Part shown: positions 8,762 to 20,522 of the stretch, one piece after another
Numbering within the stretch: position 1 is the stretch's first letter
Layout: each line of letters begins with the position of its first letter
Translations under genes and position numbers: made by a program
DNA from: Lysobacterales bacterium
Lineage (GTDB): Bacteria > Pseudomonadota > Gammaproteobacteria > Xanthomonadales > Xanthomonadaceae
Assembly (NCBI GenBank): GCA_017302135.1
Contig: JAFLDZ010000007.1
Span: 96,120-160,119, forward strand
DNA length: 64,000 nucleotides
Direction: 5' to 3'
The notes under the pieces: generated by a model
The model's input: the letters and a program-made list of their open reading frames with translations, nothing else
Told to the model about the DNA's origin: nothing
Databases searched by the model: none

Positions 8762-9583
8762 TTACATTCTCGCCAACACCGCCTGGGTCGGCTTCGCCAG
8801 ATTCAGCGTGTAGAAATGCAGCGATGGCGCGCCGCCATCGATCAGGCGTTTGCACATCGTCGCAACAAGGTCCGCCGCGAATTCACGGATGCCGTCGGCA
8901 TCGTCGCCCAGCGCCTGCATGCGTTTGCCCATCCAGCGCGGAATCTCGGCGCCGCAGCTCTCGGAGAAACGCTTGAGCTGGGTGAAGTTGGAGATCGGCA
9001 TGATCCCTGGAACGACCGGCACCGTCACGCCCAGCTTGCGCACGTCGTCGACGAAGCGGAAATACGCATCCGGGTTGTAGAAATACTGGGTGATCGCGCC
9101 GTTGGCGCCGGCATCGATCTTGGTCTTGAAATGGCGCAGATCGGCCAGCGCGTCTTCGGCCTGCGGATGGGTTTCCGGATACGCGCCGACTTCGATGTGG
9201 AAGTGGTCGCCGTGCTCGTCGCGGATGAACGCGATCAGGTCCGAAGCGTAGCGCAGGTCGCCGTGATGGCCCATGCCCGACGGCAGATCGCCGCGCAGCG
9301 CGACCAGGCGCTTGCAGCCCAGTGCGCGATACAGCCGCAGCAGTTCGCGGATCTCCTCGCGGCTGCCGCCCATGCACGAGACGTGCGGCGCCGCGTCGAA
9401 GCCATGCTCCTGCTTGAGGTGACGCACGGTCTCGGAGGTATAGCTGAGGGTCGAGCCGCCCGCGCCGAAGGTGCAGGACACGTACTCGGGCGTGTGCGAT
9501 TTCAGTCTCTGCGCGGTGCGGTCCAGCAGCGCGCGCTGCTCGTCGGTCTTGGGCGGGTAGAACTCGAACGAAATGGGGGGCAT
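8762..9583 (-). CDS. metF: 5,10-methylenetetrahydrofolate reductase
   Basis: 273-residue FAD enzyme that reduces 5,10-methylene-THF to 5-methyl-THF, the methyl donor for homocysteine remethylation. The N-terminus ISFEFYPPKTDEQ carries the catalytic Glu, and TFGAGGST, LVALRGDLP and GIMPISNF are MetF hallmarks. Length is normal for bacterial MetF. It is functionally tied to ahcY at 16284, and the two promoters share a motif. The 5' leader is only about 20 bases if the promoter at 9611-9640 is right, leaving no room for a riboswitch. Confidence 0.95.
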   Translation of the reverse strand: MPPISFEFYPPKTDEQRALLDRTAQRLKSHTPEYVSCTFGAGGSTLSYTSETVRHLKQEHGFDAAPHVSCMGGSREEIRELLRLYRALGCKRLVALRGDLPSGMGHHGDLRYASDLIAFIRDEHGDHFHIEVGAYPETHPQAEDALADLRHFKTKIDAGANGAITQYFYNPDAYFRFVDDVRKLGVTVPVVPGIMPISNFTQLKRFSESCGAEIPRWMGKRMQALGDDADGIREFAADLVATMCKRLIDGGAPSLHFYTLNLAKPTQAVLARM

Positions 9584-9610
9584 CGCGTTGGCCTGGTCGA
9601 TTCAGCGTCA

Positions 9611-9640
9611 ATAATATCTCTTCATCGCGATCAATGTAAA
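9611..9640 (-). promoter_or_regulatory. metF promoter with TCGCGATGAA motif in the spacer
   Basis: On the minus strand, TTTACA (-35, 9635-9640), an 18-base spacer and TATTAT (-10, 9611-9616) form a plausible sigma70 promoter. The spacer contains the palindrome ATCGCGAT inside TCGCGATGAAGAGAT. A near copy, TCGCGATGAAAGGAT, begins at 17869 and lies just upstream of the ahcY -10 element. An operator here would block RNA polymerase, and the ArsR-type SAH repressor SahR is a candidate. The promoter call is by inspection; the regulator is inference. Confidence 0.5.
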
Positions 9641-9690
9641 AGACTGGTCGCCGACGGCGGGCCGCCCTGAAACGCAGACCCTGAAACGCA

Positions 9691-9719
9691 GACAGCCCGG
9701 GATCCGTTCCCGGGCTGTC
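9691..9719 (-). terminator. Hairpin downstream of nirS
   Basis: Perfect 12-bp inverted repeat GACAGCCCGGGA / TCCCGGGCTGTC with a 5-base loop, about 30 bases after the nirS stop. It lacks a clean U-tract, so it may terminate weakly or only stabilise the 3' end. An adjacent short direct repeat (CCTGAAACGCAGAC twice) lies on its left. Confidence 0.6.
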
Positions 9720-9746
9720 CGATACCGCTCTGTTGCGGTGTGCGGG

Positions 9747-11978
<2,232 letters not shown>

Positions 11979-12001
11979 TTACACTGACCATCGTCCCTCC
12001 G

Positions 12002-14236
12002 ATGAGCCCCGCCATGTCCCGAGTCCCTGTCTGCGTGCCGCTGGCCATGCTGTGCTCGCTGTGGTGTCAGCAGGTGCATGCCGACGCCAATACCGTGGCG
12101 CCGCAGCCGCAGGAGCTGGACCGGGTGGTGGTGGTCGCCAGCAGGGCGCCGGAACCGGCCGGCCGCGTGGTCGGCACGGTCGCCGCGATCGAACGCGACG
12201 CGCTGGAACGCCATCAGGTGCAGGACATCGCCGATCTGGTGCGTTACCAGCCGGGCATCGACGCACTGGGCGACAGCACCCGCTTCGGCTGGCAGGGTTT
12301 CTCGATCCGTGGCCTCGACGGCAATCGCGTCGGCATGGAAATCGACGGCGTGCCGGTGGCCGAAGCCTTCAGCGTCGGTCAGTTCGCCGCCGCCGGTCGC
12401 GATCTGGTCGAACTGGATGCGCTGCAGCGCGTCGAAATCCTGCGCGGCCCAGCCTCCACGCTGTACGGCAGCGACGCACTGGCCGGCGTGGTCGCGTACC
12501 GCACCCGCGATCCTGGTGACCTGATCGCACGCGGCGATGACGATCATCAATTCTCTTCGCGTCTCGGCTGGTCGGGCCGCGACGACAGTCTCGGCGCGTC
12601 CGCCGCGTTCGCGATGCGCGATGCCGGCGATCGCTTCGAAGGCATGCTGATGACGATGCGGCGCGACGGTCACGAAGCCGACAACGCTTCTTCCACGCAT
12701 CCGGCCAATCCGCTGGATTACCGCCGCGATGGCGTGCTGGCGAAAGCGGTGTGGAACGGACAGCGGTACGGGCGCTGGGTCGCGACGCTCGATCACGGCG
12801 AAGGCGAGGCGCAGACCGATGTACGGTCGCTGCGCTTCGGCCCCGGGCGTTTCTCGACCACCACCGATCTGCGCGGCGACGACCGCTATCGCCGCAGTCG
12901 CGTCAGCCTCGGCGCGGAGTGGTCGCCGGAATCGACATCATGGCCGGGTTGGCTCGATCGCGCCGAACTGCTGCTGTACACGCAGCGCAGCGAGACGCAG
13001 CAGGACACCGCGCAGACGCGTCTCGCCGACCGCACCACGCGCTTCCCGTCGCTGCGTCTGCGTCGTTTCGAACTGGAACAGCGCAACAGCGGCGTCGAAT
13101 GGCTGGGCGAAGTACGCAGCGGCGAAGGCGCGATCCGGCATCGACAGGTATTCGGCGTTGAATTCGCGCACACCGATTACACCGGGCAGCGCGACGGCAG
13201 CGAGATCAATCTGCTCACCGGCGCCAGCAGCAACGTGGTGCTGGGCGAACGTTTTCCGGTGCGCGATTTCCCGAACAGTGTCGCGCACGAAACCGGCGTG
13301 TTCTGGCAGGACGAAATCGCGATCGGCGAGCGCTTCGCGGTAGTGCCGGGGCTGCGCTGGGAGCGTTACGAACTCGACGCCACCGCCGATGCGATGTTCC
13401 GCGAGGATTATCCCACCGTGCGCGTCGCCGACATCCGCCGCTCGGCGTGGACGCCGAAGCTCGGCCTGCGTTGGCAGGCGGGCGAACATTCGACGATCTT
13501 CGCGCAGTACGCACGTGGCTTTCGCGCACCGCCGTTCGGCGACGTGAACATCGGCCTGTCGCTGACCTTGCTGAATTACGAAGTGCGGCCGAATCCCGAT
13601 CTGCGCCCCGAAACCAGCCACGGTCTCGAAGCGGGCTGGCGCTGGCAGCGCGACGGCATGCGCGCCAGCGTGTCGGTGTACCGCAACCGCTATCGCGATC
13701 TGATCGATTCGCGCGCCAACCTCGGCATCGATCCGGTCAGCGGCGCGCTGATCTTTCAATCGGTGAATCGCAGCCGCGCGCGGATCGAAGGCATCGAAGG
13801 CGAATGGCAGTGGACGCCGGCCTTCAGCAGCGACTGGGAATTCCGCGCCGCAGCCGCGTGGGCGCGCGGACGCGATCTCGCCCGCGACCAGCCGCTCAAC
13901 AGCGTCGCGCCCGCGCGCATCGTGCTGGGCGCGAGCTGGGCGCCGGTGCGCGCGGACTTCGGCGTGGAAGCGGTGGCGACCGGTGTCGCCGGGCAGTCGC
14001 GTCTCGACGAAACCGCCGGACCGCTGTTCCATGCGCCCGGGCATGCGCTGTTCGATGTCCACGCGTGGTGGCGACCGGCGCAGGAAGTGCGCGTGAATCT
14101 GTCGTTGCTCAATGCCTTCGACCGCCGCCACTGGGACTGGAGCACGGTGCGCGGCGTCTCCGCGACCGCCAGCGATCTCGACTTCTACACGCGCCCCGGC
14201 CGCAGCCTCGCGCTGTCGGTATCGTTCGACTGGTGA
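12002..14236 (+). CDS. TonB-dependent haemoglobin/haem-type outer membrane receptor
   Basis: About 744 residues: signal peptide, an N-terminal TonB-box-like LDRVVVVASR, a plug domain (about 45-155, with SIRGLDGNRVGMEIDGVPV and VEILRGPASTLYGSDALAGVV) and a 22-strand barrel ending in the aromatic C-terminus SVSFDW. The motif FRAPPFGDVN and the plug sequence place it in the haemoglobin/transferrin/lactoferrin receptor family (TIGR01786-like). The first ATG (12002) and a second at 12014 are both possible; neither has a clear Shine-Dalgarno. It is divergent from nirS, so shared control and provision of haem are possible but unproven. Substrate is not certain from sequence. Confidence 0.85.
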   Translation: MSPAMSRVPVCVPLAMLCSLWCQQVHADANTVAPQPQELDRVVVVASRAPEPAGRVVGTVAAIERDALERHQVQDIADLVRYQPGIDALGDSTRFGWQGFSIRGLDGNRVGMEIDGVPVAEAFSVGQFAAAGRDLVELDALQRVEILRGPASTLYGSDALAGVVAYRTRDPGDLIARGDDDHQFSSRLGWSGRDDSLGASAAFAMRDAGDRFEGMLMTMRRDGHEADNASSTHPANPLDYRRDGVLAKAVWNGQRYGRWVATLDHGEGEAQTDVRSLRFGPGRFSTTTDLRGDDRYRRSRVSLGAEWSPESTSWPGWLDRAELLLYTQRSETQQDTAQTRLADRTTRFPSLRLRRFELEQRNSGVEWLGEVRSGEGAIRHRQVFGVEFAHTDYTGQRDGSEINLLTGASSNVVLGERFPVRDFPNSVAHETGVFWQDEIAIGERFAVVPGLRWERYELDATADAMFREDYPTVRVADIRRSAWTPKLGLRWQAGEHSTIFAQYARGFRAPPFGDVNIGLSLTLLNYEVRPNPDLRPETSHGLEAGWRWQRDGMRASVSVYRNRYRDLIDSRANLGIDPVSGALIFQSVNRSRARIEGIEGEWQWTPAFSSDWEFRAAAAWARGRDLARDQPLNSVAPARIVLGASWAPVRADFGVEAVATGVAGQSRLDETAGPLFHAPGHALFDVHAWWRPAQEVRVNLSLLNAFDRRHWDWSTVRGVSATASDLDFYTRPGRSLALSVSFDW

Positions 14237-14293
14237 GCGCGACGGGTTGCGGTGCGGCGTTACACTCGCCGCACTTCAACCACGATCGCCGCG

Positions 14294-14851
14294 ATGTCCA
14301 TCGTCCTCACCGAATTCGCCCGCCCGCGTCTGTTTCCGCGAGAACCCCGCAGCAACACCATCCAGGACTGCACGCCAGAAGCGTTCGAGCGCCGCCTCAA
14401 CGCGGAGACGCCGCTGGCGGTGCTCAATGGCTATGCGCCGTTCTGCAAGCTGCACGTGCATCGCAACTGGACATCGACGCGCTGCATGACCATCCCGATC
14501 GACGACGGCAATCGTCATCGACTGCGAACGGCCTACGAAGCGCGCACGAAGGACGAACTGCCGGTGCTGGTGCGCTGGTTCGAAGGCGTGGAGCCGCCGG
14601 TCGCGGAATACCTGATTCCGATTCTCTACAGCCGCGAACAGATGGCGAAGGAAGGCACGCCCGTCGATGCCGACTGGGGCGTGGTCGGCTGTCTCTACAC
14701 CATGACGCTCGAGGAAACCCCGATGACGCCGATCACGATGATGCGCAATGCGCTGGGTGTGGAGGAGGGCGGGTCGGGGGTGCAGTTGGATCGTGAAGCT
14801 TATTTGCGGAGTGTGGGGTTCTGGGAGGGGAATGCGGGGTGGAGGCCGTGA
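14294..14851 (+). CDS. DUF3228 family protein
   Basis: 185-residue soluble protein. It begins MSIVLTEFARPRLFPREPRS and contains the family's conserved blocks (GYAPFCKLHVHRNWTS, EYLIPILYSREQM, DWGVVGCLYTMTLEETPM, TMMRNALGVEEGGSGV). The family is widespread in bacteria and of unknown function. The ATG at 14294 is chosen because the upstream extension is not conserved-looking. It follows the receptor by 57 bases on the same strand. Confidence 0.75.
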   Translation: MSIVLTEFARPRLFPREPRSNTIQDCTPEAFERRLNAETPLAVLNGYAPFCKLHVHRNWTSTRCMTIPIDDGNRHRLRTAYEARTKDELPVLVRWFEGVEPPVAEYLIPILYSREQMAKEGTPVDADWGVVGCLYTMTLEETPMTPITMMRNALGVEEGGSGVQLDREAYLRSVGFWEGNAGWRP

Positions 14852-15029
14852 GGCGAGAGGCGTAGGCTGCGTCATCGAACCCGCTTGATTGATGATGGGA
14901 TGGCTGGCTCGATGGTTCGACCTGCGCCTCCGCCCTACGCTGGCGCGCATCGTCGCCACGTCACGCGGCGGCTTGGCGCAGGCATCAGGCGCTTACACGT
15001 TCCCCTGTGCAGAAGGAGTTCACAACATC

Positions 15030-16121
15030 ATGCGCCAGTTCATGCGTCCATCAACCAAATCGAAAAAAAAGCTGCCTGTTGCCTGCTTTGCATTTTTTTT
15101 GAATGGTATTGCATGTGCGGCAGATGGAGATGCTCGGCAATCCAGCCTCTGTCCGCAATCGGTCGAGGCGATGAATAGAAGTTTCGTCACAGTGAAAGGC
15201 TTGGACGGAAGCTATTTTTTTCCTTTGGATTCCGGTCTGATTGTTCATACTATCGATTGGCCTGAAGCGCTTGATATGGAGGCCCTGGAAGCCTTGCGCG
15301 TGGATGCATCAAAAACCTGTGGCGAGTTCATGAGTATGTCGCCGCCTATCCATCTGCCATGGTGTGGGTCAAACAAGGGTTCAGTCCAGAAATTGGACGA
15401 TTCGTCTTCTTGGACCTACCTCAGGAGCGACACATTGATCAATGTCAATGGCAGAAACGACAAGCATCCCAATGAGGTTTTTTGCAGCGAAAAGAACGAC
15501 AGGATGTACGGCTTGATCTTCAGTAATGCCTACATGAATGCCAGTAAAAATCATGGGGTCAGTGAAAATTTCGGGTGTATGTATCCTTTGGATGGCGACA
15601 CTGCCAAAAGACAGAAGAAGGGGTGTGGGAAATCGGAAAACCCGGGTATCGTCACAACAGACGCGCAAGGGGAATGCCGGTTTGGCGAAGGTATTGATCA
15701 ATACATGGCTGATTTCAATAAACTCCTGACTGATCAGGATGGCGAATACGCACCCTATGCGGGTTCTTTGGTTTGTTCTCTATCAAGAATGGAGCAGTTC
15801 GATCTTTGGGTAAGCGCTCGAAAGCGCATTGATTTGAGCCGCACCGAGTGGCCTGTGAATGAGTTTGTGCTGCTCAACTGGAATACGTATTCAACGAGCG
15901 CGCTTGCAGAAAACAAATTCCTGATCGGTTTCTACTATCAAACCGGATGTCAAGGTCCTTCCAAAGACGGTCATGTCATTGATCTTCCCGATGGCAGTCG
16001 TGCCAGAGCGGAAAGGTTCGCCAAGCTTTACAAGACTTGGAGCGGGGTTGATCTTCCTGTCGTCAATTTGAGCAATGCGGCAATGCGGGAAAACAGTGGT
16101 ACGCCGTTTTCTTGCAATTAA
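15030..16121 (+). CDS. Low-GC secreted protein of unknown function
   Basis: 363 residues starting with a Sec signal peptide (basic KSKKK, then LPVACFAFFLNGIACAADG). The mature part is hydrophilic with many cysteines (for example KTCGEF, LPWCGSNKG, NFGCMYPL, KKGCGKS, TGCQGP), suggesting disulfides in an extracytoplasmic compartment. AAGGAG at 15013-15018 precedes the ATG. Base composition is close to 50% GC by eye, well below the 65-70% of both neighbours, and codon use is relaxed, which points to recent acquisition. No family was recognised. Confidence 0.7.
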   Translation: MRQFMRPSTKSKKKLPVACFAFFLNGIACAADGDARQSSLCPQSVEAMNRSFVTVKGLDGSYFFPLDSGLIVHTIDWPEALDMEALEALRVDASKTCGEFMSMSPPIHLPWCGSNKGSVQKLDDSSSWTYLRSDTLINVNGRNDKHPNEVFCSEKNDRMYGLIFSNAYMNASKNHGVSENFGCMYPLDGDTAKRQKKGCGKSENPGIVTTDAQGECRFGEGIDQYMADFNKLLTDQDGEYAPYAGSLVCSLSRMEQFDLWVSARKRIDLSRTEWPVNEFVLLNWNTYSTSALAENKFLIGFYYQTGCQGPSKDGHVIDLPDGSRARAERFAKLYKTWSGVDLPVVNLSNAAMRENSGTPFSCN

Positions 16122-16192
16122 ACCAGTATCGTAGCCAGGGTGTAGCCGAAGGCTATCCTCGGGGATCTTCGGAGAGAAATGCCTGCCGTCAT

Positions 16193-16221
16193 CCCGGGTG
16201 CGCGCGTTGCGCGCACCCGGG
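16193..16221. repeat. Perfect 13-bp inverted repeat
   Basis: CCCGGGTGCGCGC / GCGCGCACCCGGG with a 3-base loop, between the low-GC gene and the ahcY terminator. It has no U-tract. It could limit read-through from the rightward gene. Confidence 0.7.
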
Positions 16222-16231
16222 TTACGTAAGC

Positions 16232-16258
16232 AAAAAAACGGGCGCCGAAGCGCCCGTC
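16232..16258 (-). terminator. Rho-independent terminator of ahcY
   Basis: On the minus strand GACGGGCGC-TTCG-GCGCCCGT is followed by seven U residues, a canonical intrinsic terminator with a UUCG tetraloop. It lies about 25 bases after the ahcY stop codon. Confidence 0.9.
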
Positions 16259-16283
16259 TTGTTTTGCATGCAACCGCCGTGGA

Positions 16284-17711
16284 TCAGTAGCGGTAATGCT
16301 CCGGCTTGTACGGGCCGTCCTTCGACACGCCCAGGTACTCGGCCTGTTCGGTGGTCAGCTCGGTCAGCACCACGCCGATCTTTTCCAGGTGCAGGCGCGC
16401 CACTTCCTCGTCCAGCTTCTTCGGCAGGATGTAGACCTTGGGCTCGTAGGTGCCCTTGTTGGCCCACAGGTCGATCTGCGCGAGGGTCTGGTTGGCGAAC
16501 GAGTTCGACATCACGAAGCTCGGGTGGCCGGTGGCACAGCCCAGATTCACCAGGCGGCCTTCGGCGAGCAGGTAGATGCTGTTGCCGTTCTTGAAGGTGT
16601 ACTTGTCGACCTGCGGCTTGATGTTCAGGCGCACGGCGTCGGAGTCGTTGAGCTTGTCGACCTGGATCTCGTTGTCGAAGTGGCCGATGTTGCAGACGAT
16701 GGCCTGATCCTTCATCTGCGAGATGTGCTCAAGCGTCAGCACGTCCTTGTTGCCGGTGGTGGTGACGTAGATGTCGCCACGGCCGAGGGTGGATTCGACG
16801 GTGTTGACTTCGAAGCCTTCCATCGATGCCTGCAGGGCGTTGATCGGATCGATCTCGGTGACGACGACGCGGGCGCCGTACGCGCGCAGCGAATGCGCCG
16901 AGCCCTTGCCGACGTCGCCGTAGCCGCAGACCACCGCGACCTTGCCGGCCAGCATCACGTCCATCGCGCGCTTCAGGCCATCGGCCAGCGACTCGCGGCA
17001 GCCGTAGAGGTTGTCGAACTTGGACTTGGTGACCGAGTCGTTGACGTTGATCGCCGGGACCAGCAGCTTGCCCTGTTCCGCGATCTGGTACAGGCGATGC
17101 ACGCCGGTGGTGGTTTCTTCGGAGACGCCCTTCCAGTCCTTGACCACGTTGGTCCAGAAGCCCGGACGCTCTTTGGCGACGCGCTTGAGCAGGTTCTTGA
17201 TGACTCCTTCTTCGTGCGACGAGGCCGGTTCGTCGACCCAGGTCGAACCCTGTTCCAGCTCATAGCCCTTGTGGATCAGCAGGGTCACGTCGCCGCCGTC
17301 GTCGACGACCAGCTCCGGGCCTTTGCCGCCCGGGAAGGTCACTGCGTCGAGGGTGCAGTCCCAATATTCTTCGAGGGTTTCGCCCTTCCACGCGAACACC
17401 GGGGTGCCGGTGGCGGCGATCGCCTGCGCGGCGTGGTTCTGGGTCGAGAAGATGTTGCAGGAAGCCCAGCGCACGTCGGCGCCGATGTCCTTCAGGGTTT
17501 CGATCAGCACGGCGGTCTGGATGGTCATGTGCAGCGAACCGGTCACGCGCACGCCCTTGAGCGGCTTGGCGGCGGCGTGCTTCTTGCGGATCGACATCAG
17601 GCCCGGCATTTCGTGCTCGGCGATATCGATTTCCTTGCGGCCCCACTCGGCTTCGCCGAGCTGCATGTCGGAGACTTTGTAATCGGGGAGGGTTTTGACT
17701 TGTGCGTTCAT
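16284..17711 (-). CDS. ahcY: Adenosylhomocysteinase
   Basis: 475-residue NAD-dependent S-adenosylhomocysteine hydrolase, reversibly cleaving SAH to adenosine and homocysteine and so relieving product inhibition of methyltransferases. NAD-binding [40 protein letters not shown], and the C-terminal [11 protein letters not shown] are diagnostic. Length matches the bacterial long form with an insert after the substrate-binding domain. Its leader carries an SAH riboswitch and its end an intrinsic terminator, so it is a single-gene transcription unit. It is functionally linked to metF. Confidence 0.97.
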   Translation of the reverse strand: MNAQVKTLPDYKVSDMQLGEAEWGRKEIDIAEHEMPGLMSIRKKHAAAKPLKGVRVTGSLHMTIQTAVLIETLKDIGADVRWASCNIFSTQNHAAQAIAATGTPVFAWKGETLEEYWDCTLDAVTFPGGKGPELVVDDGGDVTLLIHKGYELEQGSTWVDEPASSHEEGVIKNLLKRVAKERPGFWTNVVKDWKGVSEETTTGVHRLYQIAEQGKLLVPAINVNDSVTKSKFDNLYGCRESLADGLKRAMDVMLAGKVAVVCGYGDVGKGSAHSLRAYGARVVVTEIDPINALQASMEGFEVNTVESTLGRGDIYVTTTGNKDVLTLEHISQMKDQAIVCNIGHFDNEIQVDKLNDSDAVRLNIKPQVDKYTFKNGNSIYLLAEGRLVNLGCATGHPSFVMSNSFANQTLAQIDLWANKGTYEPKVYILPKKLDEEVARLHLEKIGVVLTELTTEQAEYLGVSKDGPYKPEHYRY

Positions 17712-17757
17712 GGCGATGGTTCTTCCGTCGAGTGCGCCCGGGCGTTTGGCCGGGTGC

Positions 17758-17845
17758 GCAGTGAACGGGCGCCGTTCCAGGGTGAAGCCTCCGCCGAGCC
17801 TGATCCCGGACCAGAAAGCCGGGCTTGCAGCGCCCCTCGGCGGGG
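17758..17845 (-). ncRNA. S-adenosylhomocysteine (SAH) riboswitch
   Basis: The minus-strand leader of ahcY contains the conserved SAH-riboswitch blocks in order: CCGAGGGGCGCTGCAAG (ending near 17824), AGGCTCGG closing the P1/P2 core (17793-17801), and GGAACGGCGCCCGTTC (17762-17777), able to form the GGCGC/GCGCC pseudoknot with the first block. The class is known to switch on ahcY when SAH accumulates. It sits between the promoter near 17855 and the start codon at 17711. Confidence 0.88.
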
Positions 17846-17854
17846 AGGGGCGGG

Positions 17855-17885
17855 ATTGTATCGCTATCTCGCGATGAAAGGATGA
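17855..17885 (-). promoter_or_regulatory. ahcY promoter region with motif shared with metF
   Basis: TACAAT (17855-17860, minus strand) is a good -10 element placed just before the riboswitch; the -35 is weak. Directly upstream lies ATCGC-GAGATA-GCGAT, overlapping TTCATCGCGA (17869-17878), the same 10-mer found in the metF promoter spacer (9621-9630). Dual control, by a repressor at the promoter and SAH sensing in the RNA, is a reasonable inference. Confidence 0.5.
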
Positions 17886-18012
17886 ATCTGCTCGGCCGGC
17901 TTGAATAGCGCCCTCCGTGGCTGCTCACATGACCTGTGGCGCATCCGCCGCCACGGGTCCGGGGCCATGATGGGCGACTGCCTGTTGGCCGTTTCCAGGA
18001 GCTGTCGCCGCC

Positions 18013-20514
18013 ATGACTTCACGCCGTTCCGCAATCCGTCCGCTCGCCCTGCCGGCGCTGCTCGCCCTCGCCCTAACCGCACCGGTCGGTTTCGCCCAGC
18101 AGCCCGCCGCGCCGCAGGCCCGGTCCGCCACCGGCTATCGCGAGCCCGTCGCCGAACTCAAGGCCATCGTCGACGCCGCGCGCCCGCCCCAGCTGTCGCT
18201 CAGCCCGCGCCGCGATCTGGTCGCACTGCAGCAGGTGCCGCCGCTGCCGTCGATCGCGCTGGTCGCGCAGCCGGAGCTGAAGCTCGCCGGCCTGCGCCTG
18301 AATCCGCGCAGTTATTCGCCCAGCCGTTTTTCGTTCGTCAGCGATCTGTGGCTGATGGACGTGGCCACCGGCAAGGAAACCCGCATCGACGGCCTGCCGC
18401 AGCCGCTGTCGCTGGCGTCGGTGGCGTGGTCGCCGGACCAGAAATATCTCGCCCTGAACCAGCAGGACCCCAACACCGGCAGCAACGCGCTGTGGCTGGT
18501 CGATGTCGGCACGCACAAGGCGCGCCGTTTGCTGGATCAACCGTTGAACACCGTGCGCGGCGGCCCGCGCTGGATGCCCGACAGCAAGCGCCTTCTGGTG
18601 AACCTGCGCGTGGGGCAGGGTGGCGCGCCTGCGGCCGACATCGTCCCGTCCGGCCCCAACACCCAGGAAACCCGCGGCACCGGCAGCGTGCGCCAACTGC
18701 GCACGTACCAGGACATGCTGCGCAACGAAAGCGACGCGCGCACGCTGGAACACTACCTGCGCGTGCAGCCGGCGCTGGTGGGCGTGGACGGCAAGGTCGC
18801 GAACATCGGCAAGCCCGATCTCTACGCCGGTCTGTCGCCGTCGCCGGACGGCAAACATCTGCTGTCGCAGCGCATCGAACGGCCGTTCTCGTACCAGGTG
18901 CCGGTGAACTTCTTCCCGCGCCGCATCGAAGTGCTGGATCTCTCCGGCAAGCGGCTGCACAGCGTCGCGAACCTGCCGCTGTTCGAAGGCCTGCCCAGCG
19001 GCAACGACGCCACCACCACCGGCGTGCGCGACATCGAATGGCGCAGCGACGCGCCGGCCACGCTGGTCTGGGCCGAAGCGCAGGACGGCGGCGATCCGTC
19101 GAAAGCCGTCGACATCCGCGACCACGTGCTGATGCAGGCGGCGCCGTTCGACAAGGCACCGACGGTGCTGGCGAAACTCGCCGCGCGCTACGCCGGCACC
19201 GAATGGGGTCGCGGCGATGTCGCGCTGGTCGGCGAATACTGGTGGAAAACGCGCAAGGTGCGTTCGTGGAAGGTCGCGCCCGATGCGCCCGCCACCGCGC
19301 CGACGCTCATGTTCGAAGGCACCAGCGAAGACCGCTACAACGATCCGGGCAACGCGGTCACCGTGCGCGACGCCAACGGCTTCCAGCGTCTGATGTTCAG
19401 CCCCGACGGCAAGAGCGTTTATCTGATCGGCGACGGCGCCTCCGCCGAGGGCGACCGCCCGTTCCTCGATCGCTGGAATCTCGACGACAAGAGCAAGCAG
19501 CGCCTGTTCCGCTCCGAAGCGCCGCATTACTCGGCGGTGGCTGCGGTGCTCGACGACAGCGCCAGCCAGATCCTGATCACCCGCGAATCTCCGACCGAGC
19601 CCGCGAATTTCCATCGCATTGATCTTGCCGCGAAAGCGGAGCCGGTCGCGTTGACGAACTTCCCGCATCCAACGCCGCAGCTGAAGGATGTGAAAAAAGA
19701 ACAGATCCGCTACAAGCGCAAGGACGGCGTCGAACTCACCGGCACGCTGTACCTGCCGCCGGGCTTCGAGCCGGGTCGCGACACACCGCTGCCGCTGCTG
19801 ATGTGGGCGTATCCGGCGGAGTTCAAATCCGCCGAGGCCGCATCGCAGGTCACCGATTCGCCGTACCGCTTCAACGCGATCAGCTACTGGGGCCCGCATC
19901 CGTTCCTCGCGCGCGGCTATGCGGTGCTCGACAATCCGTCGATGCCGATCGTCGGCGAAGGCGACAAGGAACCCAACGACACCTATCTGCCGCAACTCAT
20001 CGCCAGCGCCGAAGCCGCCATCGATGAAGTGGTGCGTCGCGGCGTGGCCGACCGCAACCGCGTCGCCATCGGCGGCCATTCCTACGGCGCGTTCATGACC
20101 GGCAACCTGCTCGCGCACACGCGCCTGTTCAAGGCCGGCATCGCCCGCAGCGGCGCGTACAACCGCACGCTCACCCCGTTCGGTTTCCAGGCCGAAGAGC
20201 GCAATTACTGGGATGCCCGAGACACCTACCAGACCATGTCGCCATTCAACTACGCCAACGGCATCAAGGACGCGCTGCTGATGATCCACGGCGAAGAAGA
20301 CAACAACTCCGGCACCTTCCCGATCCAGAGCGAACGCATGTACGCCGCCGTCAAAGGCCTCGGCGGCACCGCGCGCCTGGTGATGCTGCCCAAGGAAAGC
20401 CACGGCTACCGCGCACGCGAATCGATCCTGCACATGCTGGCCGAAACCGATGCATGGATGGACCAATATGTGAAGAACGCGAAGCCGGTCGATGCCGCAG
20501 TGCCCGCGAAATGA
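18013..20514 (+). CDS. S9 family serine peptidase, glutamyl endopeptidase-like, exported
   Basis: 833 residues with a Sec signal peptide ending near FAQQ. Residues about 60-570 form a seven-bladed beta-propeller-like region (repeated WSPD, PDGKHLL, SPDGKSVYLIGDG motifs). The C-terminal alpha/beta-hydrolase has nucleophile Ser in GGHSYGAFM, catalytic Asp in HGEEDNNSGTFP and His in ESHGYRA. This arrangement, including GHSYGAFM and the NNSGTFPIQSERM block, resembles bacterial relatives of the chloroplast glutamyl endopeptidase (S9D). Specificity is inferred from similarity only. It is probably periplasmic and appears monocistronic. Confidence 0.9.
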   Translation: MTSRRSAIRPLALPALLALALTAPVGFAQQPAAPQARSATGYREPVAELKAIVDAARPPQLSLSPRRDLVALQQVPPLPSIALVAQPELKLAGLRLNPRSYSPSRFSFVSDLWLMDVATGKETRIDGLPQPLSLASVAWSPDQKYLALNQQDPNTGSNALWLVDVGTHKARRLLDQPLNTVRGGPRWMPDSKRLLVNLRVGQGGAPAADIVPSGPNTQETRGTGSVRQLRTYQDMLRNESDARTLEHYLRVQPALVGVDGKVANIGKPDLYAGLSPSPDGKHLLSQRIERPFSYQVPVNFFPRRIEVLDLSGKRLHSVANLPLFEGLPSGNDATTTGVRDIEWRSDAPATLVWAEAQDGGDPSKAVDIRDHVLMQAAPFDKAPTVLAKLAARYAGTEWGRGDVALVGEYWWKTRKVRSWKVAPDAPATAPTLMFEGTSEDRYNDPGNAVTVRDANGFQRLMFSPDGKSVYLIGDGASAEGDRPFLDRWNLDDKSKQRLFRSEAPHYSAVAAVLDDSASQILITRESPTEPANFHRIDLAAKAEPVALTNFPHPTPQLKDVKKEQIRYKRKDGVELTGTLYLPPGFEPGRDTPLPLLMWAYPAEFKSAEAASQVTDSPYRFNAISYWGPHPFLARGYAVLDNPSMPIVGEGDKEPNDTYLPQLIASAEAAIDEVVRRGVADRNRVAIGGHSYGAFMTGNLLAHTRLFKAGIARSGAYNRTLTPFGFQAEERNYWDARDTYQTMSPFNYANGIKDALLMIHGEEDNNSGTFPIQSERMYAAVKGLGGTARLVMLPKESHGYRARESILHMLAETDAWMDQYVKNAKPVDAAVPAK

Positions 20515-20522
20515 ATCGCAGC

